Source: Paenibacillus bovis (GTDB lineage: Bacteria; Bacillota; Bacilli; Paenibacillales; Paenibacillaceae). Taken from it: a stretch of DNA of 64,000 nt. The notes below the pieces were generated by a model. The model had not been told where the DNA came from and ran no database searches. It saw nothing but the letters and a program-made list of their open reading frames with translations. The stretch covers positions 62,001-126,000 of the forward strand of contig NZ_CP013023.1 of assembly GCF_001421015.2 (NCBI RefSeq), in the 5' to 3' direction. A program made the position numbers and the translations under genes. Positions 27,102-34,731 of the stretch are shown here, in pieces (the first letter of the stretch is position 1; every line of letters starts with the position of its first letter).

Positions 27102-28514
27102 ATGATTACCAACACCACAACCATACGACTTGAGATTGAAAAAGGTATTCGACAAAAAGGACATTCACTTAGCAGCTTTGGTAAACTGGCTGGAATTAAC
27201 CGTGGTATTATCAGCGGTATTTTGAATGGTAATCCGCCCAAATCGATTTCCATCCGCCAACTGGATCTAATGGCCGAAGCACTGGGTCACCCTGAAGGCT
27301 GGATGTATGAGTATTATGTGGATGAATGCTTTATCAATGAAAAGGCTGACTGGCGGCGGATTAAAGCATTTTTGTTAAGGTGTACAGAGATTGGAAGATA
27401 TGACTGCATTCAGGCGGTGTTGGATCGCTTGATGGAAGATTTATCGAATACGGTTTCTGTATTTGGTTTGGCTGAGGAATTGTATGAAGAAGGCAAAGTA
27501 AAAGAATCTCTGCCTTTTTATGAATGCGTTATCGAGAATGAGAAACATCAACATTCGGAGAGACTGGCAATTGCTCATTATCGGGTTTTTAGAGCATCTA
27601 TTGGTGAAAATACAGAAGAAACTTTTAGAGCAGCAGTACGTTTTGAACCATTCCGGGATCGCCTCCCTGAAAATTTTATGTTAGATGGATTATTTTATCT
27701 CGCTAATATTTATTATTTATTACAGAATTGGGATACAGTAGAGAGGTATGCAGAGGAGTTATCTAATTTAGTTACAATGGTTTATAATATTGAGTCAAAA
27801 AAAATAGATAATGACAATTGTTATTTACCTATAAAAACTGAAAGACCTTTGGTTTTTTATTATGGTCAATCTTCGCTAATTAAAGGTGTAGCTTTAGAGC
27901 ATAAAGGCCATTATGAAGAGGCAAAAAAATACATTCTTCAATATATGGATTTAAGTTGGTTTAAAGGTTTGGATGAGGATGGCGAAAAAGAGGTTCATAA
28001 GCTTACTTACTTTGCAACAGCTAACATGTATCTTATGGACGTAATGATGGGTAATATTACTGTTCTACCTCAGTATATAGGATTTTTAGAAAATCATCCT
28101 GAAGAGATTCTTCCTGCAATATCTAATATTTTAAAAGCTGCTAATGAATATGAGTTTGATATAGATGAAATATTATCTAAATTTGCTAATGTTATCAAAA
28201 ATGATTTTGTATACAGCAAATCACAAAGCAAAATTAGTCTTACAAGTCGATATATTAATTTACATTATCAACTTGCAATTTATAATTTAAGAAAACAATC
28301 GAATAATGAAGGTATTAGTAATTTAATTGAAAGCTTAAAGCTTTCAATTAAAATATATAATAAAAATAAAATATTAGATATTATAGCATTAATGCAACAA
28401 ATAAAGTCTATAGCAACTTCTGAACAATTAGCTGAATATGAGAATTTGTTGAAAGGAGTCGGCTCAGATGAAAAGATTAACAATTTCGTTCATTCTTTTT
28501 TTAGGTCTAATTAG
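27102..28514 (+). CDS. AimR/Alo-like RRNPP-type regulator 5, coupled to an exported peptide gene
   Basis: This 470-residue paralog has an HTH (SLSSFGKLAGINRGIISGILN) that is the most diverged of the five. Its TPR-like sensor has RPLVFYYGQSSLIKG and GLDEDGEKEVHKL. Its C-terminus runs about 20 residues beyond the others. Base composition changes sharply near 27690: the HTH half resembles the neighbours, while the sensor half is strongly AT-rich, pointing to a recombined sensor. The ATG at 27102 is preferred; a GTG at 27090 is possible. Its last 47 bases overlap a 39-codon gene for an exported peptide in the +1 frame. That is the usual receptor-pheromone arrangement of RRNPP systems. Confidence 0.8.
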   Translation: MITNTTTIRLEIEKGIRQKGHSLSSFGKLAGINRGIISGILNGNPPKSISIRQLDLMAEALGHPEGWMYEYYVDECFINEKADWRRIKAFLLRCTEIGRYDCIQAVLDRLMEDLSNTVSVFGLAEELYEEGKVKESLPFYECVIENEKHQHSERLAIAHYRVFRASIGENTEETFRAAVRFEPFRDRLPENFMLDGLFYLANIYYLLQNWDTVERYAEELSNLVTMVYNIESKKIDNDNCYLPIKTERPLVFYYGQSSLIKGVALEHKGHYEEAKKYILQYMDLSWFKGLDEDGEKEVHKLTYFATANMYLMDVMMGNITVLPQYIGFLENHPEEILPAISNILKAANEYEFDIDEILSKFANVIKNDFVYSKSQSKISLTSRYINLHYQLAIYNLRKQSNNEGISNLIESLKLSIKIYNKNKILDIIALMQQIKSIATSEQLAEYENLLKGVGSDEKINNFVHSFFRSN

Positions 28515-28587
28515 CATTTTACCTGTTTCTCCTCTTACCAATATGAATTCAGAGATAAATACTAAAGACCATGGTATGGGATTCTAA
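28468..28587 (+). CDS. Exported 39-residue peptide pheromone precursor (Phr/AimP/AloP-like)
   Basis: This small gene starts inside the 3' end of regulator 5 and runs in the +1 frame. AAAGGAG at 28452-28458 stands 9 nt before the ATG. The product begins MKRLTISFILFLGLIS, a basic N-terminus followed by a hydrophobic core up to about residue 23, as in secretion signals. It continues with a short polar tail ending NTKDHGMGF. In RRNPP systems the mature signal is cut from the C-terminus of such a precursor outside the cell and re-imported by an oligopeptide permease to bind the adjacent receptor. The stop is followed within 4 nt by a strong terminator. The mature peptide is not determined; the last 5-10 residues are the best guess. 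Confidence 0.72.
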   Translation: MKRLTISFILFLGLISILPVSPLTNMNSEINTKDHGMGF

Positions 28588-28590
28588 AAA

Positions 28591-28627
28591 AACAAAGTCC
28601 TTTAAAAGTTATTTAAAGGACTTTGTT
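28591..28627. terminator. Bidirectional terminator between the peptide gene and the ABC-F gene
   Basis: A perfect 16-bp stem (AACAAAGTCCTTTAAA and its complement) with a 5-nt loop is flanked by seven A on the left and eight T on the right. It ends the regulator 5/peptide transcript on the plus strand and the ABC-F transcript on the minus strand. Confidence 0.92.
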
Positions 28628-28641
28628 TTTTTTGTGATTAT

Positions 28642-30264
28642 TTATCTTGGATAATCCTCATAGTTCCCCAACGTTACTCTAAGTTCCCCATCCTCCAGAC
28701 TCCATATCTGGCCCGCAATCCGGTTAATAAAATACCGATCATGCGACACTGTCAAAATCGTCCCTGGAAACTCCTCCAACGCCTCTTCCAATGCTTCTCT
28801 TGAGGAAATATCCAGATGATTCGTCGGTTCATCCAGAATCAGCAGATTCGGACGCTGGTGCATTAGTATCGCCAAACGCAAACGGCTCCATTCGCCACCC
28901 GACAATCCTGATACTTTCTTGAATACATCTGCTCCATAAAATAAGAATTTCGCCAGCTGCCCTCTTGCCTGGCCTTCTTCCATCCGAGCTTCCAGCTTGA
29001 ACCACTCCAGCACCGTCTCGCCACGATCTGGCGGAGCGGCCTCCTGAGCGAGGTAACCGACATCGGTACGGGAGCCTAGTGTTAGGCTTCCTGCATCCGG
29101 TTCTTCTTGTCCGAGCACCATGCGCAGCAGGGTTGTTTTGCCTGCTCCATTGCCGCCGATAATTGCGGCATGCTCCCCATACCGCAGCAGCGCAGACGCT
29201 TCCTGCAGCAGAATCTTGTCGCCATAGCCTTTCCATACCTGATCCAGCACGAGTACCCGGTTACCCGAGCGGTCGCGTTGACGCCAATCCAGATCCATCT
29301 GGGCACGGTCCATGACCGGGCGTTTGACCTTTTGCATCCGATCCAGTGCTTTTTGCATAGAAGCAGCTTTTCGGTGGAATCCAGGGTTCGGCGGATTGGA
29401 GCGGTTGCCCCATTCGATCAGGCGCTTGATCGATTCCTGGATACGTTTGATCTCCTTTTGCTGTTCTTGGTAGTCTTCGAACTGGCGAACAAGTCGGCGC
29501 TGCTTTTCTTCTCGGTACGCAGAATAGTTCATCGGGTAGGTGGTTGCTTCGCCGTCTTCCAACTCGATGATCTCTTGTACGACCTTATCCAGAAAATAGC
29601 GATCGTGCGAAATAATAACTACTGTCGCCGATGATCCGGTGATAAACTGCTCCAGCCAGACGACCGCTTCCATATCCAGATGGTTGGTCGGTTCATCCAG
29701 CAGCAGGATATCCGGATCGGTGAGCAGCAGCGCTGCAAGACAGACTTTGGTCTTCTCGCCGCCGGATAATCCATTGAACAGACGGTCGTAACGATCTGTT
29801 CCAATACCGAGACCATTGGCAACGGCATCGATCCGGGCAGATATGGCATAGCCGCCCGCTTCTTCAAATTGATCCAGTGCTTCGCCATATTGACGAAGTA
29901 CTTTTTGCATATCTTCTTCGGACAGACTGCTATCTGCCATTTGTATGGTCAGCTCTTCCATCCGCTGCTGCAAAGCAAGCAGTTCCCGGAAGCTGCCGCG
30001 CAGTACATCCAGAATCGTGGTACTGTCTTCGTAGGCAGGAACCTGCGCCAGATAACCTACACGGGCGCCTTTTTGAATATGCAGACTGCCCTGATATGGA
30101 CGTTCCTGGCCGGACAGCATGCGGAACAGAGTGGTTTTACCGGCACCGTTGAGACCGATCAGGCCGGTTTTGCGGCCGCTGTGAATTTCGAGGGTAACGC
30201 TGGACAGGACCTGCTGGGCCCCATAATATTGTTGAACCTGCTGACAGGCAATCATAATCGACAT
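28642..30264 (-). CDS. ABC-F family ATPase (ribosome-associated type)
   Basis: The 540-residue protein has two fused ATP-binding cassettes and no membrane segments. The first has Walker A GLNGAGKTT (about 37-45), signature LSGGEKTK and Walker B LLLDEPTNHLD. The second has GGNGAGKTT, LSGGEWSRL and LILDEPTNHLD. The linker between them is the charged helical hairpin of ABC-F proteins, with EWGNRSNPPNPGFHRKAASMQKALDRM. ABC-F ATPases act on ribosomes as translation factors, and some members displace antibiotics; which class this is cannot be told here. GAGGAG precedes the ATG at 30264. A long heptanucleotide repeat lies about 105 bp upstream, close to where its promoter should be. Confidence 0.88.
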   Translation of the reverse strand: MSIMIACQQVQQYYGAQQVLSSVTLEIHSGRKTGLIGLNGAGKTTLFRMLSGQERPYQGSLHIQKGARVGYLAQVPAYEDSTTILDVLRGSFRELLALQQRMEELTIQMADSSLSEEDMQKVLRQYGEALDQFEEAGGYAISARIDAVANGLGIGTDRYDRLFNGLSGGEKTKVCLAALLLTDPDILLLDEPTNHLDMEAVVWLEQFITGSSATVVIISHDRYFLDKVVQEIIELEDGEATTYPMNYSAYREEKQRRLVRQFEDYQEQQKEIKRIQESIKRLIEWGNRSNPPNPGFHRKAASMQKALDRMQKVKRPVMDRAQMDLDWRQRDRSGNRVLVLDQVWKGYGDKILLQEASALLRYGEHAAIIGGNGAGKTTLLRMVLGQEEPDAGSLTLGSRTDVGYLAQEAAPPDRGETVLEWFKLEARMEEGQARGQLAKFLFYGADVFKKVSGLSGGEWSRLRLAILMHQRPNLLILDEPTNHLDISSREALEEALEEFPGTILTVSHDRYFINRIAGQIWSLEDGELRVTLGNYEDYPR

Positions 30265-30369
30265 ATTGTATATTCTCCTCTATAGACTGCAGAGAAGATC
30301 AGGATGAACGGTACGAACAGGAATTGCATCATTCGCCAGTGGAAACCGGATTAGACTCATGGTCACTTT

Positions 30370-30500
30370 CAGCGATCAGCGATCAGCGATCAGCGATCAG
30401 CGATCAGCGATCAGCGATCAGCGATCAGCGATCAGCGATCAGCGATCAGCGATCAGCGATCAGCGATCAGCGATCAGCGATCAGCGATCAGCGATCAGCG
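30370..30500. repeat. Heptanucleotide tandem repeat, (CAGCGAT)18
   Basis: Eighteen perfect CAGCGAT units plus a partial CAGCG span 131 bp. Since 7 is not a multiple of three, all three frames stay open and cycle, giving a false repeated peptide. Adjacent units create a GATC every 7 bp. It lies 106 bp upstream of the ABC-F start on the opposite side from its gene body. Confidence 0.96.
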
Positions 30501-31176
30501 GAATTGTAATGATGGCTCCTCTCCTTTGGAAGAGGTAAAATCCTGTTTCGTACGCATATTTACGAATAACAGGCTGTTTGTTCGGCATACCTGTTACTGT
30601 TTATTGTTCATTCTGTCTGTTCGTATCTGCAGCTGTGTGTATTTTTGAAGGAGAAATGCGCTGCTGCCTGTCAGCCCGGCGGAATCGCCGGAATCCCATA
30701 TGTTCATTTGCCAATTGTATACATGAACATACGAAAAAACCGCAGGGAAATGTCCCTACGGCTGTACGATAAAAGATATCCCCGGATTACCGGGCATCTC
30801 TGGGTACAGACGCTTCATGCGCCGATACGGATCACAGAGATGTAGATCGCATGAAACAAGCAGGCATAAGAGTCATCTGTAGAGAGCATTATACTCTATT
30901 ACAGATACCCCTCACAGGCTGCTGATGATCATGCTACATGTCCGACCGAGGCTGAAGGCAGGAGCGGCATTTCGCCATTGTACGAGTATTCATTTTTGGA
31001 CAGACTTCTCCCGTCTTCACGAAATGAATGTACAATACTACAGCTGCCCAGCGGTCTGCGCTCCAGCGTAATAAATAATGGGAAAGTTAACATCCTGCCT
31101 CACCTCCTTGGTTGTAACGGATCAGGAATAGCCCAGGCTCCTTCCCGGGAGCGGTGGATTCGCTGATTCGTTGTGA
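30501..31176. other. Intergenic stretch without a supported gene
   Basis: The 680 bp between the heptanucleotide repeat and the VanZ gene hold several short open frames (30578-30772, 30645-30845, 30978-31166), none with a family match or a sensible ribosome site. One hairpin is visible at about 30741-30764 (CCG-AGGGA / TCCCT-CGG). Its surroundings AAAAAACCGCAGGGA suggest a minus-strand terminator of a lost gene. Confidence 0.5.
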
Positions 31177-31764
31177 TTATTTACTTTTTAACACACCCGG
31201 CAGCCAAATGGCAAGCTTTTTCTGTCCGATCGATGTATGCAGCAGCACGTTCAGCAGCCCCCAGCCCAGCATCGACCCGGTAAAATTGAAGATAATATCG
31301 TTGATATCTACCGTACGATACGTGTACCCAAGCAGCAGATTCAGCAGTCCCTGCAAAGCCTCGATGACCAGCCCGATCCCCAGTCCCAGCCATATCATTC
31401 TCGCCCGGTGCTGCCGAACGGGAATTAGGAATGGCACCATAAGTCCATATGGAACGGTCATCAGGATATTAAGATAATTGGACTTGTCATCCAGAATGGA
31501 ATCGTAAAACTGGGAATGAAAAGGAATCCAGTTGAACCGCACCATGCCCGGCTCGCTACCAGCCATGCGCATCAGTGTCAGCAGCTGCGGATCCACCGGA
31601 AACGGGAAAAAGGTATAGCGGATCACATTCAGCATATATATCCCGAAAATGCCGGCGATCAGCAAATATATCCCGTCTTTGCGGTACACACGATGCAGAA
31701 TAAATAATACCAAAGTAATCAGGATCAGTCCGCCGATCCAGAATCGGCTATCAAATAGCAGCAT
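31177..31764 (-). CDS. VanZ family membrane protein
   Basis: The 195-residue protein has five or so hydrophobic segments and the VanZ core: FNWIPFHSQFYDS, NYLNILMTVPYGLMVPFL, EALQGLLNLLLGYTYRTVDINDIIFNFTGSMLGW. The last block is the family's most conserved region. VanZ-type proteins are named for teicoplanin resistance in enterococci, but most members, including chromosomal ones like this, have no proven role. AGGAGGGATGAT precedes the ATG. It is a single gene, divergent from the PNPOx-like gene, and no glycopeptide-resistance genes are nearby. Confidence 0.87.
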   Translation of the reverse strand: MLLFDSRFWIGGLILITLVLFILHRVYRKDGIYLLIAGIFGIYMLNVIRYTFFPFPVDPQLLTLMRMAGSEPGMVRFNWIPFHSQFYDSILDDKSNYLNILMTVPYGLMVPFLIPVRQHRARMIWLGLGIGLVIEALQGLLNLLLGYTYRTVDINDIIFNFTGSMLGWGLLNVLLHTSIGQKKLAIWLPGVLKSK

Positions 31765-31945
31765 ATCATCCCTCCTGTCCCATAGTCATGCCTGCAATAT
31801 AACAGTGATATGATATATAGAGGTATTATAATTTTAACTGCTTCTCCTGCCTCTATGCAAAATGCCATATCGGCAGAAGAACAGACAGACTATGCTATAT
31901 ATCTATGGATACGCAATCACACGACTGGAAATGGAGTGAATCTCG

Positions 31946-32407
31946 ATGGAACATACTATACTTACACCTTCCTTGATGCAGCTGCTGAACGGACAGGACC
32001 TTCACAGCAAGCAGCATCTGGCTATGCCTTTACTCACGATCGGAGAAGACGGTTATCCTCATCAAGCGATGGTCAGTGCAGGTGAAGTACTAATGCTGGA
32101 TGAACAGCATGTACGGCTCGCGCTCTGGCAGGGAACGACGACGACAGGCAATCTGCTGCGCAGCGGCAAGGGACTGCTTACTTTTGTCCGGGAAGGTGTA
32201 TCCTATGCACTTCGCCTCTCCTGCACACCTCTGCCGGAGCTGACAGATGCCGTCTATCCACGGGCACGGTTCGAGGCTGTTGTGGAGCATGTACGGGAAG
32301 ATACCGCCAAATATGCGGAGCTGACATCGGGCATTACGATTCGGCTGCTTCAGCCGGACGACGTGCTCGCCCGCTGGGAAGAAACACTGGCCGAGCTGCG
32401 TCGATAA
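31946..32407 (+). CDS. Pyridoxamine 5'-phosphate oxidase family (FMN-binding split barrel) protein
   Basis: The 153-residue protein looks like a small split beta-barrel flavoprotein: HLAMPLLTIGEDGYPHQAMVSAGEVLMLDEQHVRLALWQGTTTTGNLLRSGKGLLTFV matches strands 1-5 of the PNPOx-like fold, with the TTTTGNLLRS loop where FMN phosphate binds. Such proteins reduce or bind flavins, F420 or haem; true pyridoxine oxidases are longer and carry extra active-site residues, so a pyridoxal role is unlikely. GGAG lies 10 nt before the ATG. It is a single gene, about 100 nt upstream of the FAD/Rieske gene, and may be co-transcribed with it. Confidence 0.65.
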   Translation: MEHTILTPSLMQLLNGQDLHSKQHLAMPLLTIGEDGYPHQAMVSAGEVLMLDEQHVRLALWQGTTTTGNLLRSGKGLLTFVREGVSYALRLSCTPLPELTDAVYPRARFEAVVEHVREDTAKYAELTSGITIRLLQPDDVLARWEETLAELRR

Positions 32408-32507
32408 TTCCTCCGGTTCAATTCTTCGATTAGCGCCCTGCTGCCAGTGGTAATGAAAGGGTATGTTTGGTTACCCTATAACTTACGATCTGACAGGAGG
32501 GACAATT

Positions 32508-34076
32508 ATGAAAGACGATACGAACAAGGATATCACCCGCAAAGCTGCCGAAACGGAACTGCCGGATCAATCCTACTCTTTTTGGCGTGCCACTACAGAG
32601 CTGCCTTCTTTTCCACCGCTGCGTGAAGAACTCGATGTAGAAATTGCTGTTGTCGGTGCCGGTATTACGGGGATTACCGCTGCCTATCTATTAGCCAAGG
32701 AGGGTAAACAGGTCGCCCTGTTCGACGCTGGCAAAGTACTGGATGGCACAACCGGTTATACCACTGCCAAAGTCACGTCCCAGCATGGCCTGATCTACGA
32801 TCATCTGCGTAAGCATGTGGATGACCAGAGCGCTATTTTGTATTATGAGGCTGCCGAAGAAGCCAAGCGGTTTATGCAGCAGATGGTCGAGGATAACCAG
32901 ATCGACTGCGACTGGCAGGAAGAGACTGCCTACGTCTATGTCGAATCGGATGACAAAGAGTTTAAGAATCTGGAACAGGAAATGGAAGCCTACCGGGAAC
33001 TCGGTATTCCCGGTGAATGGGTAGAGTCCCTGCCAATCCCGCTGCGTGTCAAAGGCGCTATTGCCCTGCCCGGACAGGCACGCTTTCATCCACTGCAATA
33101 TCTGAAATTCCTGCTGATGGAATTCCGGGTGATGGGTGGACAGGTATATGAAAATACGATGATCGAGGAAGTCGAGGATGGCGACCGTCCACGACTGCTG
33201 ATCCAAGATCAGGAATTTGGCGTCACCTGCGACAAAGTCGTGTCCGGCTCGCACTATCCGGTGACGGATCAGAACGGATTTTACTTTGCCCGCTTGCAGC
33301 CGCAGCGTTCGTACACACTGGCGATTCGCGCGGAGACTCCATTCGAGGGTGGCATGTATATCAGTGCGGACGAGCCCAAGCACTCTCTGCGCTCGGCTAC
33401 CTTTGACGGACAACAGTATGTAATTGTCGGCGGCAAAGGGCATCGTACCGGTCAGGAAGAAGAGACCACGATGCATTACGCGGATCTGGAGACCTTTTCC
33501 GGTATGCTGCTGGGCATCAAGGATATTCCGTATCGCTGGTCGGCGCAGGATCTGTATTCGCTGGACCGGATGCCCTGTATTGGCTATGTGACCAGCGACA
33601 AGCCCAATATTCTGGTCGGTACCGCTTATGCCAAATGGGGTATGACATCCGGTACACTGGCAGCGATCATGATGACCGATATGATCATGGGCCGGGAAAA
33701 TCGGTATACCGATCTGTTCTCCCCTTCCCGCAAAATGCCGCTGCTGGAACGGATCAAAACGGCGGTCAGTCATAACGCGACGGTCGCCAAGGAACTGGTC
33801 ACCGGCAAGCTTGATTTCAACCGGCGCAAAGCGGATGATCTAGAGCCGGATCAAGGCGCGATTATCTGGCATCATGGCAAACGCACTGGCGCTTACCGGG
33901 ACCCGGATGGCAAGCTGCATGTAGTGGACACGACATGTACCCATATGGGCTGCGAAGTCGGCTGGAATGAAGCCGAACGCTCCTGGGACTGTCCTTGTCA
34001 TGGCGGACGGTTCAGCTACACGGGTGAAGTGCTGGAAGGCCCGCCAACCGAGCCGCTAAAGCAGATCAAGTCCTGA
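32508..34076 (+). CDS. FAD-dependent oxidoreductase with C-terminal Rieske [2Fe-2S] domain
   Basis: The 522-residue protein joins two modules. The DAO-type FAD domain has the dinucleotide motif VVGAGITGITAAYLLAKEG (GxGxxG at about 50-55) and a C-terminal FAD contact near NILVGTAYAKWGMTSGTLAA. The Rieske domain uses Cys477 and His479 with Cys495 and His498 (CTH and CPCHGGRF) to hold a 2Fe-2S cluster. This fusion is common in Firmicutes and is thought to oxidise an unknown amine or sugar acid, passing electrons to the cluster. AGGAGG lies 7 nt before the ATG at 32508; an in-frame start at 32463 is not supported. A strong terminator follows. Confidence 0.9.
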   Translation: MKDDTNKDITRKAAETELPDQSYSFWRATTELPSFPPLREELDVEIAVVGAGITGITAAYLLAKEGKQVALFDAGKVLDGTTGYTTAKVTSQHGLIYDHLRKHVDDQSAILYYEAAEEAKRFMQQMVEDNQIDCDWQEETAYVYVESDDKEFKNLEQEMEAYRELGIPGEWVESLPIPLRVKGAIALPGQARFHPLQYLKFLLMEFRVMGGQVYENTMIEEVEDGDRPRLLIQDQEFGVTCDKVVSGSHYPVTDQNGFYFARLQPQRSYTLAIRAETPFEGGMYISADEPKHSLRSATFDGQQYVIVGGKGHRTGQEEETTMHYADLETFSGMLLGIKDIPYRWSAQDLYSLDRMPCIGYVTSDKPNILVGTAYAKWGMTSGTLAAIMMTDMIMGRENRYTDLFSPSRKMPLLERIKTAVSHNATVAKELVTGKLDFNRRKADDLEPDQGAIIWHHGKRTGAYRDPDGKLHVVDTTCTHMGCEVGWNEAERSWDCPCHGGRFSYTGEVLEGPPTEPLKQIKS

Positions 34077-34115
34077 CTTTCCTTACCCACCGATACAATC
34101 TGCACATAAAAAATG

Positions 34116-34140
34116 AACCCTGGCTGCTGCAGCCGGGGTT
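34116..34140 (+). terminator. Terminator of the FAD/Rieske gene
   Basis: AACCC-GGCTG and CAGCC-GGGTT form a compact hairpin followed by TTTTG, 40 bp past the stop. The A tract on the left side also fits termination of the converging YrhK-like gene. Confidence 0.75.
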
Positions 34141-34198
34141 TTGTATTTTATATATCCATCTTAATGGAAGCAGGCTTGTTCCAAATGCTGCATATCTG

Positions 34199-34534
34199 CT
34201 ATTTTTCGGCCGTCTGGCTCTGTTCATTCATCCATTCCACATGGATTTTGCGTACCAGTGACAGGATGGCTCTAAATAATGTGTTGGCATTGCCGATAAC
34301 AAACATGATTGTTCCGGTCTTGGTCTGGCTGGTAAAGAAAAAATAGCTGCCCACCAGAAAACAAATGGTCGTAATCATATCATTCAGCAGACTGATCAGC
34401 TCGTAACGGTTCTCGGCGACCAGACGACGTTTTTTGAAATCTACAGCCAGTTTGTAGGAGTCCGGCTTGTGTATTCGCATCCGGCGGCTTCTGACCGGTG
34501 CTTGAGCGGAACGATTGATCCGATGTTTGCGCAT
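34199..34534 (-). CDS. Small YrhK-like membrane protein
   Basis: The 111-residue protein has a highly basic N-terminus (RKHRINRSAQAPVRSRRMRIHK) and two hydrophobic helices around LLNDMITTICFLVGSYFFF and TGTIMFVIGNANTLFRAI, which match the YrhK domain pattern ENRYELISLLNDM...GxxLFxxGS. The function of YrhK-like proteins is unknown. The ATG at 34534 follows GAGGAGG; a start eight codons upstream lacks a site. It is a single gene, convergent with the FAD/Rieske gene and divergent from the glycosidase-like gene at 34732. Confidence 0.6.
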   Translation of the reverse strand: MRKHRINRSAQAPVRSRRMRIHKPDSYKLAVDFKKRRLVAENRYELISLLNDMITTICFLVGSYFFFTSQTKTGTIMFVIGNANTLFRAILSLVRKIHVEWMNEQSQTAEK

Positions 34535-34731
34535 GATGTATCGCCTCCTCTGTTGCACTTACCCTCTATCATTGCAGTGACAACAATTTAGCCGAAATTT
34601 GAATAAAATTGTAAGATTTGCAGATGTTCAGCCACCATTTTATGTAAGGTAATGGTTTTAATGATATATTATGGTTCCTTTGTGGTACTGTATGAATACA
34701 GGCAATTCATTATGAAGTAAAGGATGACAAT

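Noticed and set aside
27042..27104. 20-codon frame before regulator 5 as a pheromone gene
   Set aside because: The product is basic without a signal sequence and the ribosome site is poor.
30370..30500. CRISPR array
   Set aside because: Units are 7 bp with no spacers, and no cas genes are near.
30324..30509. Open frame with a repeated SAISDQR-type peptide
   Set aside because: It is only the heptanucleotide repeat read in cycling frames; there is no start context or flanking protein.
31177..31764. Glycopeptide resistance gene vanZ in the strict sense
   Set aside because: It is a VanZ-family protein without any van ligase or dehydrogenase nearby, so the resistance label is not justified.
32691..33773. 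360-codon open frame on the minus strand opposite the FAD/Rieske gene
   Set aside because: The plus-strand protein has clear FAD and Rieske motifs; the antisense frame is a result of codon composition.
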